Assembly: GCF_964204645.1 (NCBI RefSeq)
Contig: NC_134032.1
Coordinates: forward strand, 9,110,275-9,174,274
Reading direction: 5' to 3'
Length of the DNA stretch: 64,000 nucleotides
From: Tubulanus polymorphus
Lineage: Eukaryota > Nemertea > Palaeonemertea > Tubulaniformes > Tubulanidae
In this document: positions 46,747 to 57,852 of the stretch, in pieces
Position numbering within the stretch: position 1 is the stretch's first letter
Layout: each line of letters begins with the position of its first letter
Translations under genes and position numbers: made by a program
Notes under the pieces: model-generated
The model's database searches: none
The model's input: the letters and a program-made list of their open reading frames with translations, nothing else
Told to the model about the DNA's origin: nothing

Positions 46747-47364
46747 ACCACTGCCGAAGTTCTTAAATCTCATCACATCGTCATGAGATGTACTTCTTTC
46801 TTCGCTTTCTTGTACTTTTTCGGTCTCCTCAAAGTTTCTTAGCACAACTTTAAATTCAAAGAACGTAACCTCTTTGTCCTTTTGTGTGATAAAAACTGAA
46901 CAAGTTTTATATGAAACCGGTAATCCTTTGTGGACCATAGCGACAAGTAAACTGTCCGAAATATTTTCTCCAGCCGTTTTAAGGGCTGTTGAAGCAGTCT
47001 CGGCGCGTAACATATAATCTGTGACACATTCCTCTTGCCCTTTCTTTAACGAAGTCAGTTCATGGTAAAGTCCGATAATTTTTGGCGTTCCTTTCGATTT
47101 ATAGTGTTCCCGTAAGATTTCTTGTGCTTTACAGCCGTCGTCTATCGCATCCCGTATTACAAGGGACATACTCCTGTCGTCCAAACAGTTTATCAGTTCG
47201 GCGTAAGCTTCAGCATTTTTATCTTGATCGGGCTTCTGCCCTGCTGGCAGAAATATCGTATCATGAAGTTTCTGTAATCTCAAATAACCTAGAAACTTCG
47301 CTTCCCACAGTTCATAACGCTATTCGTCACCATCAAACACCAGATTACGCCTGGGCCCATTACC
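46747..47364 (-). pseudogene. copia gag fragment, unit 4
   Basis: Same extent as unit 1, with private substitutions. Confidence 0.88.
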
Positions 47365-47594
47365 TGTTGATGTGGAGGCCATAGTGTCCAATGATGGAAA
47401 TAATTTGTGGGGCTAAAATTCAAGAGACAAACGCTGTTGTTCTTTACTATACTACATGTATAATTATAACTAAACTTTATTCATCAGTTTCTCATCATCA
47501 TGGGATATCACAGGATCTTGAGTCATGCAATTCCACGTAAGGTAACCACAAGAATGTCCAATACAGTTACAGCACATCATGTTTATAGTCAACA
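47365..47594 (-). repeat. copia LTR, unit 4
   Basis: 230 bp. It has the CATGTA insertion otherwise found only in the 3' LTR of the full copia element at 21013. Confidence 0.92.
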
Positions 47595-50071
47595 CACTTT
47601 TCGTCCGTCGTTTGTTCGTCCCTCTCAAAATTGTAGCTGCTAACATGTCCTATGATTGTGGTGAGTTCAAGGTCATTGGTTATTGTATATGGTCACCAGG
47701 GGCATTGAATAGTGAAATTCTTAGATTGTTGAGCATTTGAAACCACTTCCCAAGTGGGCATGGTGTCCCTGGACCCCTAGTTTCGATTCCCTGAAGATGG
47801 TTTATTTCAGCGATACTGGACGTTTACCATGTCGATGAACGACAGTTCATTGGTCCGGGTTTTTTTAAAGTTGTGCACATTTCCGATCCTTCGGACGTGA
47901 CTATTTGTGAGCCCAGCCTACACTTATATTTTTACATTCCTCAAACTATCGAGGTGATTGTTATCCTCCTCTTGTAGAACTTCCTGTACGGTTGTGCGCA
48001 AATGGTTTAATCCTCCTTATGTATATATCTTCAGCCTATGTAATTCCTCCGTCGCGACCGATCAAGGCTCATTGAGGTCCTTCTTGTCGACAAGACATGG
48101 AATTATGGTGGAATGTTCATTAGGCATATTGCGCAGTTGCCGCTTTATATCATTCACCCATTTCTGGTCGATGGCTCTACATCATAAATTTACCGGAGGT
48201 TCGCACAAGCACATAAAGCTAACGGTAAATCTGCCTGGAAATATGGAAAATTAATTTTGTTACAATCAACACTTGCATAATTCAGAACAAGAAGCGACAT
48301 AGATATTTCGTTGGCCCACCTATTTCCAGTATCTTGTTCCTTTCTAAGAACAGCACAGTCCCTGTGGTTGGAATTGTATGTCACATTGCATCGTGCTTTT
48401 TCTTTCGCCAACCAGTTTTCGATTAGATCTTATTAGTTGAATATCACCATGTTGTGACAGAACTATAAAAAAATACTCACAGCTAACCGTAACACAATGC
48501 CTTTTAACAATTTTGATGATGCGATGGTATGTTTTGTTCTATTCGGACAACCATTATTTACAAATCCTTCGTATTTTGGCCGTAGAAATGTAGTAGTCAA
48601 ATCTCCATCAACCCACACCATTTTTGCGTCGGCAAACTTGCCTCCCGACATCAATTTCAGGCAGTTATTCAGCTTGCTAAATACTGGTCGGTTTTCATTT
48701 TTCATCTTCTCTTGAAATTTCGGCTGTTCCAGGTACGTAAGGTAAACAATCGTTATAAAGTTATCGATGGGGCATGTGTTTAGCAGTTGAATGCCAGTAC
48801 TCAGTGTCCCACCCCAGGATGGCACATTCGGTAATTTACTGCTGCTCTTCGAAATTGTACCAATAGTGCCACTGGTAAATTTCAGATAAGTCACTGTCTT
48901 GCAGCTTCCGACAGCTTGGATGCCAGGAATAACCTCCAGGATTTCGTTACAACTTGTAATTATCGGCACCATACAGGATTTGCGCCTTTCCCCGGGCTTG
49001 CTGATATCCTTCACTCGCGTTGAATTAGTTGACGTATCTGCAAAGAGACATATTGTAATCATGATTAAAATGAGTTCATTCATTTATTACGTACGCATAA
49101 AATTTGAATTTTCCAGCCCCCCTCCCCCTCTGTACGCAAAATCGGCCATTTTTTCATATACATTAAGCATTAAAGTACGCAATTACACTGACCCCTCCCC
49201 CTCCCCTAATGCGTACGTAATAAATGAATGATCCCAATGCAGTATTCACGAAAATACTCACAGACCATCATGCACCCCAGGCAATAGAAACCTTCAAAGG
49301 TGATACCTTGTTCCTCATCACATCGCAGGGCCGCTCACGTCACTCCCAAAAGCCTAAATTTTAAAAAAAAATTCACGCCCAAACCCACACCAGACATGTT
49401 TATGGTCGGCGGCTTCTTCTTTTTAAAGTGATGACATGTTGTACAGTAATCTTTTTTGACGCCTTATGAAGGCTACCATTATGAAACCTTAACGATGTTA
49501 ACCATTCAGCGTCGTTTTACAAAACATAACCGTAAATCGATGTGCAAAACGTCACAGGTCTATGTGTACACATAATAGCTATTTGGCAAAATATTATTGA
49601 CAAAGATGTAGAATGTCTTCCTGTGATTATATAATGAGCCCTATTTGAACGTCGAAATATTATATTGCATTGAATATCATGGGAAGACGTATTGTGATAG
49701 TGAAGCAACTGTACATTTAGTTTATTACCTTTCATAACTTCCTCCAATAATGATATGTAATTTAGCGAGTGCGCATTCAATTCAACAGAAAAATCATCTT
49801 AAATTTTACGTATTATTTGAAGTGACCCAAACTATCATTTCGTTCAAAAAAGTCATCGACTGTCTCGCCTTTTTTGTGAAGGTCCCGAAAAGTCAGTTTC
49901 TTTTTGAAGCCGCCTTAAAGAAAGAATGTGATTCAAACTGTTCCCTAAACTATTCAATTATTTGTGAAAATTCTCGAAATTAACAAATCATCAAAGAATC
50001 GATGAGCAGGCCCTTCAGGTACTAAAATATAAATTGTTTCTTTTGCTCGTCCGACCATCCTCTAGCGTCAG
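47595..50071 (-). repeat. Gene X block, copy 4 (rightmost)
   Basis: Homology with the other blocks ends at 50071 in GCGTCAG, exactly where LTR2 begins in the other units. Beyond it the coding frame continues into unique sequence, so this copy retains the pre-duplication upstream junction. Confidence 0.88.
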
Positions 50072-50277
50072 ACTTCCGAATCCATGTAGAGAAATCAATT
50101 CCGTTTTGTCTCCCTGAGAACTTCCAAATAGCTAGAATATCCGCTAGACTTGTGGAATTTTCTATCCACTGAGCAAATAAAAAGGAAAGATCCTCTGTAA
50201 ACTCAATCCTTTGACTAGTGGCTGCATTCTGAATTCTTTCCGCGGGAACCATATTTAACGTTCTATTTCTAAGTGTC
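48481..50277 (-). CDS. Gene X, copy with its upstream exon; unknown function
   Basis: Three exons are readable. The upstream one (about 50022-50277, acceptor TTGCATAG) encodes LFAQWIENSTSLADILAIWK and DARGWSDEQKKQF. A middle one (about 49517-49797) encodes NAHSLNYISLLEEVMK and ITGRHSTSLSIIFCQI. The main one (48481-49037, acceptor TCTCTTTGCAG, donor GTGAGTATTT) encodes ERRKSCMVPIITSCNEIL, LLNTCPIDNFMTIVYL-like text and KFADAKMVWVDG. A following exon at about 48190-48430 has a damaged acceptor. NTC followed by an aromatic/hydrophobic helix recalls cysteine-protease active-site boxes, but that is a guess. The first exon and promoter are not identified. Confidence 0.45.
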
Positions 50278-50289
50278 CTATGCAATAAT

Positions 50290-51390
50290 ACAAACTAGAT
50301 TAGTCAAAAATTAGAAATTGTAATGACTGAAACAAACTGAAACTAAATAATAATTTATACACAACTAAAACTTCAAAACGGCGTTGCCTTCATTTCAGAA
50401 GAAGAATTGTATCCTTTATCATCCATCTACTGAAATACCAAGCAGTTTACCCTTTATAACGTTATAATCCGTACTAGTATATCATCGCAATAAACTGTTA
50501 AAACTATTTTAAAAATATGCTTCTTACGAGCACATACACATAAAACTTCATAATCCATTATACTCTCTAATACCACTTAAACGTGCGACCCTATACAACT
50601 TGAACAAAAGCGCAAATAACTAATCTACTTACCAATATCTCATAAATCAATATCCCAGTACACACTACAATTTTACTGTCGAATTCAGCTAAACACGAAA
50701 TGAATTCCATTTGAAACGCTAAAGCAAAGCTTAGTTTCTGTATCAAAAAACTCTCTTAATAACACAAGTTACTTAGTTACCAATCTAAAAGCGCGATATA
50801 ATTTCTTTAGAAAAATTATTCCTAGAACGAAAAACTAATTAATCACACAACCACTGAATTTTCAAAATAGCTACATGGATGGAGTATATCCCGAAATGAA
50901 ATACCTTAGATTTCGACAGTATACACATGAAAAAGGGTCCTGCTTTTCTGCACCAAATCTGTCGTGCGGCTGGGAGGGGGACGCCCGGAATAGCTGTGGG
51001 ACAGTGGTCGTTGTTCCGTCCAGGTCGTATGTACTTCCCCTCCTGTCTTGAACGGCGATGTGGAAACCCTAGACCAAAATAAACTAAACATAGACAAAAT
51101 ATCCTTCCTTCTTCTGTTCATTGATACTGGCCAGGACATTTCTCACTACGCTCATACTACGCTCTTACTATCCAGATTATTAATCTCTTGAGATGTGTTA
51201 AATCTCAGCAAACATATGAAGTGGCAGAAGTATTTCCCTCATATGAGGAAGAATTCATGAAGAAAATCTCCACTATGTCTTTTAATGTATGGTAAGCCAT
51301 TTTCCACCAACTTGCTTTTAAATGCAGTTGGGCCACCTTCGGCATCTATTAAACAAAGTTTGTTCATTTGCAAAATTTCATTTTTTGACA
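50290..51390. other. No feature seen
   Basis: AT-rich sequence. A 77-codon minus-strand open frame at 50906-51139 shows no domain; it could hold the 5' end of gene X but I cannot show it. Confidence 0.4.
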
Positions 51391-51395
51391 TACAT

Positions 51396-51699
51396 CAGGG
51401 GCGGATTTAGAGGGGCGTGTCGACCGTGTCGCCCAACACGGTCGCAATTTTAAAGTGCCTTTTAATTTTTTCTCTATCAAAATTTGCTGTTGTAACCACC
51501 CGAGATACACAATAGATATTTTTCCTAAATATATAACCTATGTTTCTTGACTAAATGCCTCTCAGAGATGCTCAGAAAGCTCTAAAATGATTAGTAAAAT
51601 TTCAAACATTTTGCTGATACGCCTTTCCGCCCTAAATTAAGAATATATGCCCTTTTTATCGGTCGACATGGTCACAGCATGCTCCTGGATCCGCCCCTG
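51396..51699. mobile_element. hAT-like non-autonomous element
   Basis: CAGGGGCGGATTTAG on the left and the complement of GGATCCGCCCCTG on the right are typical hAT termini. Flanks ACATACAT and ACATTCAT look like an imperfect 8-bp target duplication, offset by one base. No transposase inside. Confidence 0.8.
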
Positions 51700-51709
51700 T
51701 ACATTCATT

Positions 51710-51990
51710 TGCAAAAGTTTCCCATTTGTAGTCTTTGGAGCTCTTTGTATTGCACATACTAGACATTCCTACAACCTCCTCAGCATTTGCGATCAAGCTG
51801 ACTTGGTTTGATGTATTAGGTTCTCAGTGACATTCATTTCAAAATGTCTATGATACTGAACCGAAGCAATGGAAGGAAATACATGCATACGTGTCTTTTT
51901 AAAACAATGATGGATGCTTCGATATTTTTCATTGTAGTTGGAAAACAGACACATCGTTTTGCTTTTGTCGAAGTGTGGACAGAGTATCAT
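51710..51990 (-). pseudogene. Decayed coding fragment shared with 20768-20890
   Basis: An open stretch at 51793-51990 reads CPHFDKSKTMCLFSNYNEKY and QYHRHFEMNVTENLIHQTKS. After a frameshift it continues NAEEVVGMSSMCNTKSSKDY until the hAT-like element. The 3' part is homologous to the fragment at 20.8 kb. The protein family is unknown. Confidence 0.5.
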
Positions 51991-52089
51991 TCCTTCTAAC
52001 TGGTTCTCTGTTTTTACTCATTTATTCTTTCCATGAATTTACTGTATTAGCAGATTTCCAAAAAAGTCAAATATCCCTCGACTACCGTG

Positions 52090-52960
52090 CACTGAGTCCT
52101 GTCTTTAAGGTATTTGTAGTCATAAAAACATCTGTAGACAACCTATTAGAATATCGTGGTCAATGGGATCAAAGGCAGCCGAGAGATCAAGCATAGCTAG
52201 AAAGAAAAACTACATCATTGTTTTCTAAAGCACAGGTGATACCATTAGAAACTTGCAAAAGTGCAGTCTCTGTACTGTGACAACTCCTATAAGCTGACTG
52301 ACAAGGTTCGTGCAACTGATGCAAAATAAGATGATTGACTATCCTAGCAGCAATTACTTTTTCAACTACCTTAGATAAAAAAACTAGAATTAGACACTGG
52401 CCTAAAGTTATTGAGAACATTATGGTCTAACGTTGCTTTCTTTAATTATGGGTGAACAATTGCATGTTTAATTAAGTGCACTAGGAAAGACACCACATCT
52501 TAGAATAACATTACTCATATCAACCAATATTGGTAACATACCTGATGTTGCAAATGCAGATTATAGAATAGTTATTGGAACTGGGTCTAGAGAACAACTT
52601 TTTGACGGCATCGTTGTCAGGATTTTTGACACCTCTGAAAAATGTGTATGCTCAAACTCAGATAATAAAGGAACATAATCCTGCTGAACAATAAAATTTG
52701 GCACTACATCATTTGAATCCAAATAAGAGCGAACATCGGAAATCTTATTATAGAAAAAATCACTGATTGTCTGTCTGACATATGTTTGTCTGACGTTGAA
52801 CATTTTTTGTTGATAATAGTCAGTCTTTCGATAGTTTGATCATACGGACAACTTTGTTGTAAACATAGATTAATACATTAAATGTATTTCAAGACCTGTT
52901 GAGCGCCATTGTTTTTCAAGTTTGCGGCATAGCTGTCGTGCTACATTTATTTCATCCATG
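52090..52960 (-). pseudogene. CR1-like LINE reverse transcriptase fragment
   Basis: Pieces in order on the minus strand: KLEKQWRSTGLEIH (end of the linker, about 52890), SDFFYNKISDVRSYLDS, PSKSCSLDPVPITIL, then LSKVVEKVIAARIVNHL, LHEPCQSAYRSCHSTETALL, and LDLSAAFDPIDHDIL with the first catalytic Asp near 52160. Frameshifts separate the pieces. The rest of the RT is missing. Confidence 0.85.
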
Positions 52961-53124
52961 TGACACTTTGAACAGCCAGGCCTAATAATACTATCTTTCA
53001 CAACAAGTGGAGATATTTCATTCAATAACTTTCTGGTCAGGAATTTTTCACAGTCACATTTTGAACAAAATGTGGTATGTTTGATGTCGGATGCTGACAT
53101 GCTGAAAATGAGAAGTTTCATCAA
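52961..53124 (-). CDS. Candidate exon with CSKC motifs
   Basis: After an acceptor-like TTCTCATTTTCAG the frame reads MSASDIKHTTFCSKCDCEKF and RPGCSKCHMDEINVA, which looks like a zinc-binding module. It runs directly into LINE text at its 3' side, so either the LINE inserted into it or the reading is chimeric. The family is unknown. Confidence 0.3.
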
Positions 53125-53159
53125 TATGTAGTGTGTTTTGCTGGGTAAAACGTTTTCTA

Positions 53160-53290
53160 ATTAGACGGTGCACAAGGGAAGGACCAGGGTGAGTAGTTTT
53201 CCAAGTAGACGGTGCACAAGGCGAGGGAAGTAGACGGCGCACAAGAGAGGGGCTAGGGTGAAAAGTTTTCCAAGTAGACGGTGCATGAGG
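53160..53290. repeat. Short minisatellite
   Basis: AGTAGACGGTGCACAAGG-type units separated by GGGCTAGGGTGA and AGTTTTCCA recur about four times with irregular spacing of roughly 30-60 bp. Confidence 0.75.
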
Positions 53291-53299
53291 TTATGGTTT

Positions 53300-53720
53300 A
53301 AGGTTGCACACAAAGTCCACCGATTAGAGGGAGGTCCATTTATTTATACTCACATCTCGAACGAATTGAAGCAAGCGATTCTTTATCGTATGCACGTACG
53401 CCTTAAGTGAGCCCAGGGTCTTACCAATCACTCTTTCTGCTTCCAGCCAATTTACTACGGAATGTGCGTTTAGTTCATCATCACAGAAAGTGATTAATTG
53501 ACGGCTATCACGCACGTATGATGGCTTTTTTTCTCCTTGACCATTCCATGAACAAAGACCTGAGAAAAACATGTAGGACTAACCCTTTCGTATCATCAGA
53601 TAGACCTTTTTCTTCGTTTTCCTCATTTTCCTCTCCATCGCTTTCCTCCTTCTCCATCTTCTCTATATCACTTTCTTCTCGGCATTCATACTAGTCTTTG
53701 CACTTTCGACTTCAGAATCT
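53300..53720 (-). CDS. Candidate exon of an unknown gene (gene Y)
   Basis: The minus strand encodes an acidic stretch (EKEESDGEENEENEE) and then SYVRDSRQLITFCDDELNAH and ERVIGKTLGSLKAYVHTIKN, ending at a donor GTGAGTATAA near 53350. One frame change lies between the two parts at about 53580. The composition is protein-like but I recognise no family. Confidence 0.35.
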
Positions 53721-53846
53721 TAACCACTGCTTTGATCTAAAGACAAAAATGAACGACATGGTAATTCCGTTACTATATCAGTCGGAAAGTCACTAACACC
53801 TGATGTTACTTCTCGATTCACATTTTGTGTGACTTGAATGTCTTCA

Positions 53847-54282
53847 AACCAATGATTACTGGATGTTGTGAAGAACACATTTTTTTTCAGCACTCTTGCA
53901 ACAGTCTCTATGCATGAAGTCTCTATGCATGAAGTTGTCACACTTCAGTGATCGTATCTTTTTGCATTTAGACACGCACATGCAATATCTATTTAGAGAA
54001 TCTGCAATAGAATAAAACAATATCATTCATCAGTAATTAGAGTAAAACCTCATTTATGCAAATTAGCAACTTACCCATTTAGGGCTATTATATACCTGAG
54101 TTCCAAGAAGCTTCTTTTGGTTTATCCTTGTCAAGGATGTTATCATGCTTATGTCCACCTACAACAAAGAATCCTTCACAAGGACTTGAAACTGCCTTGC
54201 CATTTTTCCATCTTTCAGGATTACTCCTTCATAGCATGTTGTCCCGGTTTTAGTACTAAACAGTTTAGTATTTTTCATTGCA
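53847..54282 (-). repeat. Tandem duplication carrying a gene Y exon, copy 1
   Basis: It is roughly 90 percent like 54303-54733. Its exon-like part (54096-54282, donor GTATATAATAG) has a one-base deletion that shifts the frame relative to copy 2, then continues HKHDNILDKDKPKEASWNS. A 15-bp local duplication (TCTCTATGCATGAAG) is private to this copy. Confidence 0.8.
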
Positions 54283-54302
54283 AATGAGTTTCATCTATCT
54301 AA

Positions 54303-54733
54303 AAACCGATGATTACTTACTGGATGTTGTGAAGAACACATTTTTTCCAGCACTTTAGCAACAGTCTCTTTGCATGAAGTTGTCAAACTTCAGTGACCGT
54401 ATCTTTTTGCATTTAGACACGCAAATGCAATATCTATTTAGAGAATCTGCAATAGAATAAAACAATACCATTCATCGGTAATTGGAGTAACACCTCGTTT
54501 ATGCAAATGAGCATCTTATACATTTAGGGCTATTATATACCTGAGTTCCTAGAAGCTTGTTTTGGTTTATCCTTCCTTGTCAAGGATGTTATCATGCTTA
54601 TGTCCACCTACAACAAAGAATCCTTCACAAGGACTTGAAACTTCCTTGCCAATTTTTTCAACTTTCAGGATTACTCCTTTATAGCACGTTGTCTCAGTTT
54701 TAGTACTGAACAGTTTAGTCTTTTTCATTGCTG
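54303..54733 (-). repeat. Tandem duplication carrying a gene Y exon, copy 2
   Basis: The exon-like part reads TETTCYKGVILKVEKIGKEV and SSPCEGFFVVGGHKHDNILD, open until a 4-bp insertion (CCTT region, 54572) places a stop. Between the two copies each carries one lesion at a different place. Confidence 0.8.
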
Positions 54734-54769
54734 TCGCCTGATAATGATAAACTGATTTAGAACTCATTG

Positions 54770-54970
54770 CATGTACTAGGGCAGATTTTTTGGAAGTGTA
54801 AAGGATAGGGAGGGGTTGAAAATTGGTAAATTCTTTGGGAGCATTCAAATAGTCCGTACAGCCAGTTTTACCGTTTTTTAGACCCCCTCCCCATTGTATG
54901 ATCTTGGTACTTATTTCATTGACACCGCCCCCAACCCGTACGTATATTTTGAAAGCCCTGCTCAAATCAA
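54770..54970. other. Possible degraded element with CCCCCTCCCC tracts
   Basis: GACCCCCTCCCCATTGTATG and CCGCCCCCAACCCGTACGTA resemble the interior and end of the TA-MITE family, without clear inverted ends. Confidence 0.3.
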
Positions 54971-55199
54971 AAAATAAGACATAACATAACACTTAATCCA
55001 ACTTAATTGAACTTTTGCCCTACCTTCACTTAAAAACATCGGGAGTCGGTGTGTCTAGGTAGATCGTCGCTATTCAAATCTAGCGATAGAGAAAAAAAGC
55101 GATACCCCGTGCTGTGTCTCTATCATGTTCTCTATAACTGGCCGCTGTAACTTTTCGGTCCCAAATGCTCTAATGTCAAAGTTAAATCCTTAAAAATCC
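54971..55199. other. No feature seen
   Basis: Short non-coding stretch. Confidence 0.4.
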
Positions 55200-56330
55200 A
55201 ATCAGTGATGACCAGTATTACGGTAGGCCCGGTACAGATTTGTGATGACGTTTCATTTGGGTCGCCAACAGGAAATACATGGGACATTTCTTGCATGATC
55301 TCTGTTCCAAAATATTTTTCGTTACGAGTATATCATATGGGACCTCCAATTAATACTCTTCCGTTACAATATCTGGTTTTCATTTGCCCGCACCGAGTGC
55401 AATGGATTGCCATAATGTACCATCATATACAATGTTGCCATCGGATATATTTCCTGGCTCAACTTTTAAACCGGTGGGGGTTTGAGTCAACGGATATGGT
55501 GCTGGTAAGAATCTGCCACCGACGACCTTATGGATACCGCCATTGTCTTCAGGAAACACGGATTTTCATCTCATCAGTTAGTACAGTTTTTTCAATTTCT
55601 TGCAATTTCATCAACATGGCTACCTCTGCGTAATGCGTGTGCGCAGTACTGCTTTCGTGTTTCCCACTGCGTACAGCAATGTACGTCGGGCCACATTAAG
55701 ATACTGCATTCGGTTTGATGATACATCCCCCGAAGACGGATGGTATCAAATTGTGTTTAGCAGCGACAAAAAAATCATGGTCAGGCAAGTTGGCTCTTTA
55801 ATTCATGCGCATCAATAAGGGGGCCGGTTTATTTGCTGCTGTAAGCCCTATTGGTACATGTGCCTTGTCATTACAAGAAATGACACAAAACACTGTAGGC
55901 CTAATAGATGACGCAACTTGCTTTAAGTGACTGACGGTCGTATAATCAAAATTTGATGCTGGGTGCTTCTTCCTCAGATTATTTTGTGCCCTCACAAGCT
56001 TAACTGGCACTGTATTTTTAAATAGCACTTGCCCTCAGTAGACGTGGAACCTCAAATATGCAGCAGATCGACTTATTGTGTACCCTCGTTTCTGCAATTC
56101 AGTTTTCATGTCATCTTGTGATTTACATAAACACAATATTTCACTGCGTCGCCTATTATCTGCCAATGCATCCTGGGTTAACAAGGTGACTATAATAGTT
56201 TTTAGCAAACCTGGCTGGTCAACTTCCAGTCGGGGCCTCCCTTGTTCTTTTCTATTGAACGTCTTAACTTGCTTGCCACCTCCGGATTTATTTCGGATAC
56301 ATTTTGAATTGCATCTTTCAAATATGTCAC
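55200..56330 (-). pseudogene. Decayed transposase-like gene, unidentified family
   Basis: On the minus strand, in order: GRPRLEVDQPGLLKTIIVTL, LADNRRRSEILCLCKSQDDM, ELQKRGYTISRSAAYLRF, PVKLVRAQNNLRKKHPASNF, KAHVPIGLTAANKPAPLLM, LPDHDFFVAAKHNLIPSV, AVRSGKHESSTAHTHYAEVA and a GPDENPRY-like read near 55375. Stops and frameshifts break it. The order is coherent over about 1.1 kb, so a real protein once stood here. I recall similar uncharacterised invertebrate proteins but cannot name the superfamily. Confidence 0.6.
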
Positions 56331-56596
56331 TGAGAGGGTTTTAGCTCAAAACCTAACTGACGCAGTCCCTCTTAATGACTTTGCTTCTTTTCGCAACTTT
56401 GTTGTAAACTGCACACGAGAGTGGCAATCCTTTATCACTTAGTACAATTCTGTGACTCTTACTGCCAAAGCAGGTTCAATGTCTGGCTTTACAAAATGAT
56501 GGGTCACAACTTTGACAATGGAATTAAACTGAAATAGATATACAACATTTATTGATTTGGGTCGACCAAGCCATCTCTATTACTTCGAATAGAACG
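56331..56596. other. No firm feature
   Basis: Probably the decayed upstream part of the same transposase-like gene; no motif is clear. Confidence 0.3.
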
Positions 56597-56866
56597 CTAC
56601 CCAGCTTTAAGTTGGTGTGCGGGAATACCAGCTGGGATAATAACATTGCTGAGGTGAGTTAAGATGGCTTCGACTTTCTGTAAATCCTCTTCTGCCGGCC
56701 GCAGTTTAAAACCGCCAATACTGGCCATAGCCTGATCCATCCATAAATCAATTTGCTCCTTGTGTGTCTTTGCATCGACGGATAGAGGCAACATATAAGA
56801 TGTGTCATCGACATCATCTTTGCAAGTTTCAACAGCAACCTCGCAAGCAAAGTCAACAAATATCAC
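56597..56866 (-). CDS. Hypothetical open frame, 89 codons
   Basis: It reads LWMDQAMASIGGFKLRPAEE and VEAILTHLSNVIIPAGIPAH with protein-like composition. No domain is recognised. It may be an upstream exon of the transposase-like gene. Confidence 0.3.
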   Translation of the reverse strand: MIFVDFACEVAVETCKDDVDDTSYMLPLSVDAKTHKEQIDLWMDQAMASIGGFKLRPAEEDLQKVEAILTHLSNVIIPAGIPAHQLKAG

Positions 56867-57235
56867 ATGAATGATATCTAATCTATCTTAAGAACTCATA
56901 ATGAGTTAAAGAGAAACACAGCACTCTAAAGTCTGTATAGATAATAAAAAATATACTTACTTACTTTGAGTAAATACAAAGTAACAGCACCTCACGGGCC
57001 TGGATAAATTTGATTCAAGACAGCACCACACGAGTCCCTTAAAAACGTCTGAATTCTTCCAAACAGTAAAAAGTAAACAACCAAAAACTTAGCTGAAAAA
57101 AAGAAAATATTAAATTTAGCCTTATGAAAATTACATATATAAGGCGTCGATGAAATAAAGAAAATAAGGATACCTAAAGATATGAATGGGAGAATTCATC
57201 TTCCACATCTACATGTGACTAGAAGAAAACGGCAA
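56867..57235. other. No feature seen
   Basis: AT-rich, non-coding. Confidence 0.45.
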
Positions 57236-57340
57236 ATTTACACTTTTTGCAGCTTACTAAGTATTTTTGAAATTACACACACACGATGTAATAGATAATA
57301 GATAGATAATAATAGATAATAGATTTAATCCATTATAGTG
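57236..57340 (+). repeat. Dispersed repeat copy 2 and TAGA microsatellite
   Basis: TTTACACTTTTTGCAGCTTA...AGTATTTTTGAAATTACACA matches 20265-20345. It is followed by an irregular ATAGATAATAGATAGATAAT microsatellite. Confidence 0.6.
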
Positions 57341-57784
57341 GTTATAATGGCTATTTTAACTTGACTTGAGAGGACATCAGGTGGCCTAGCTCGCTCATAT
57401 TTGGTAGAATATACGTGATAAAGGTCTTGTTGAGACCAGAGAGGACTGGTTAAAAGCGTCGTTTTCTAATCCATTCTTCACTGTCTATAAGGATGGAAAA
57501 CGGTATTCGAAAAACGCCTAATGAAAAACACCGAATCGGAAAACGCATAACGCCTAATTCCTAGAAAATGACCTAATTTAGAAGCTGTGCTATTTACCGA
57601 TATTGTCACTTTCGTTACATACTATTTAGTGATACTCACAATCCAATTCAATTACATAACGGAAAAATGGCAGCTTTCTCAACCGATGATATTAGAAAGA
57701 TCAGAAGGGTTAGTATCAAGAGGGTTTATGGTTAAATACTATGGGGTAGGCTTTACATAGTTACAAAATGCGGTTTCGGAACCT
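57341..57784. other. No feature seen
   Basis: A short self-similar patch (GAAAAACGCCTAATGAAAAACACCG) near 57500; no coding signal. Confidence 0.4.
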
Positions 57785-57852
57785 CGCATCGCTAGTGCTG
57801 CGGTAAAACGTTACGCTTACACTCCGGTGTTAGCGTGTTCGACTCCTGACTT
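57785..57852 (+). other. tRNA-like sequence, possible SINE head
   Basis: GTGTTCGACTCC at about 57835 is a good B box, preceded by GCTAGTGCTGCGGTA, a weak A box. The hairpin between them could be an anticodon-like arm, but no acceptor pairing is clear. Confidence 0.35.

Noticed and set aside
24472-50071. CRISPR-like or satellite interpretation of the 3.9-kb repeats
   Set aside because: The units have LTRs, gag and spliced exons and are kilobases long; they are tandem duplications of a defined compound locus.
51360-51720. Coding gene across 51.4-51.7 kb
   Set aside because: The segment has hAT-type termini and stops in all frames; it is a non-autonomous element.
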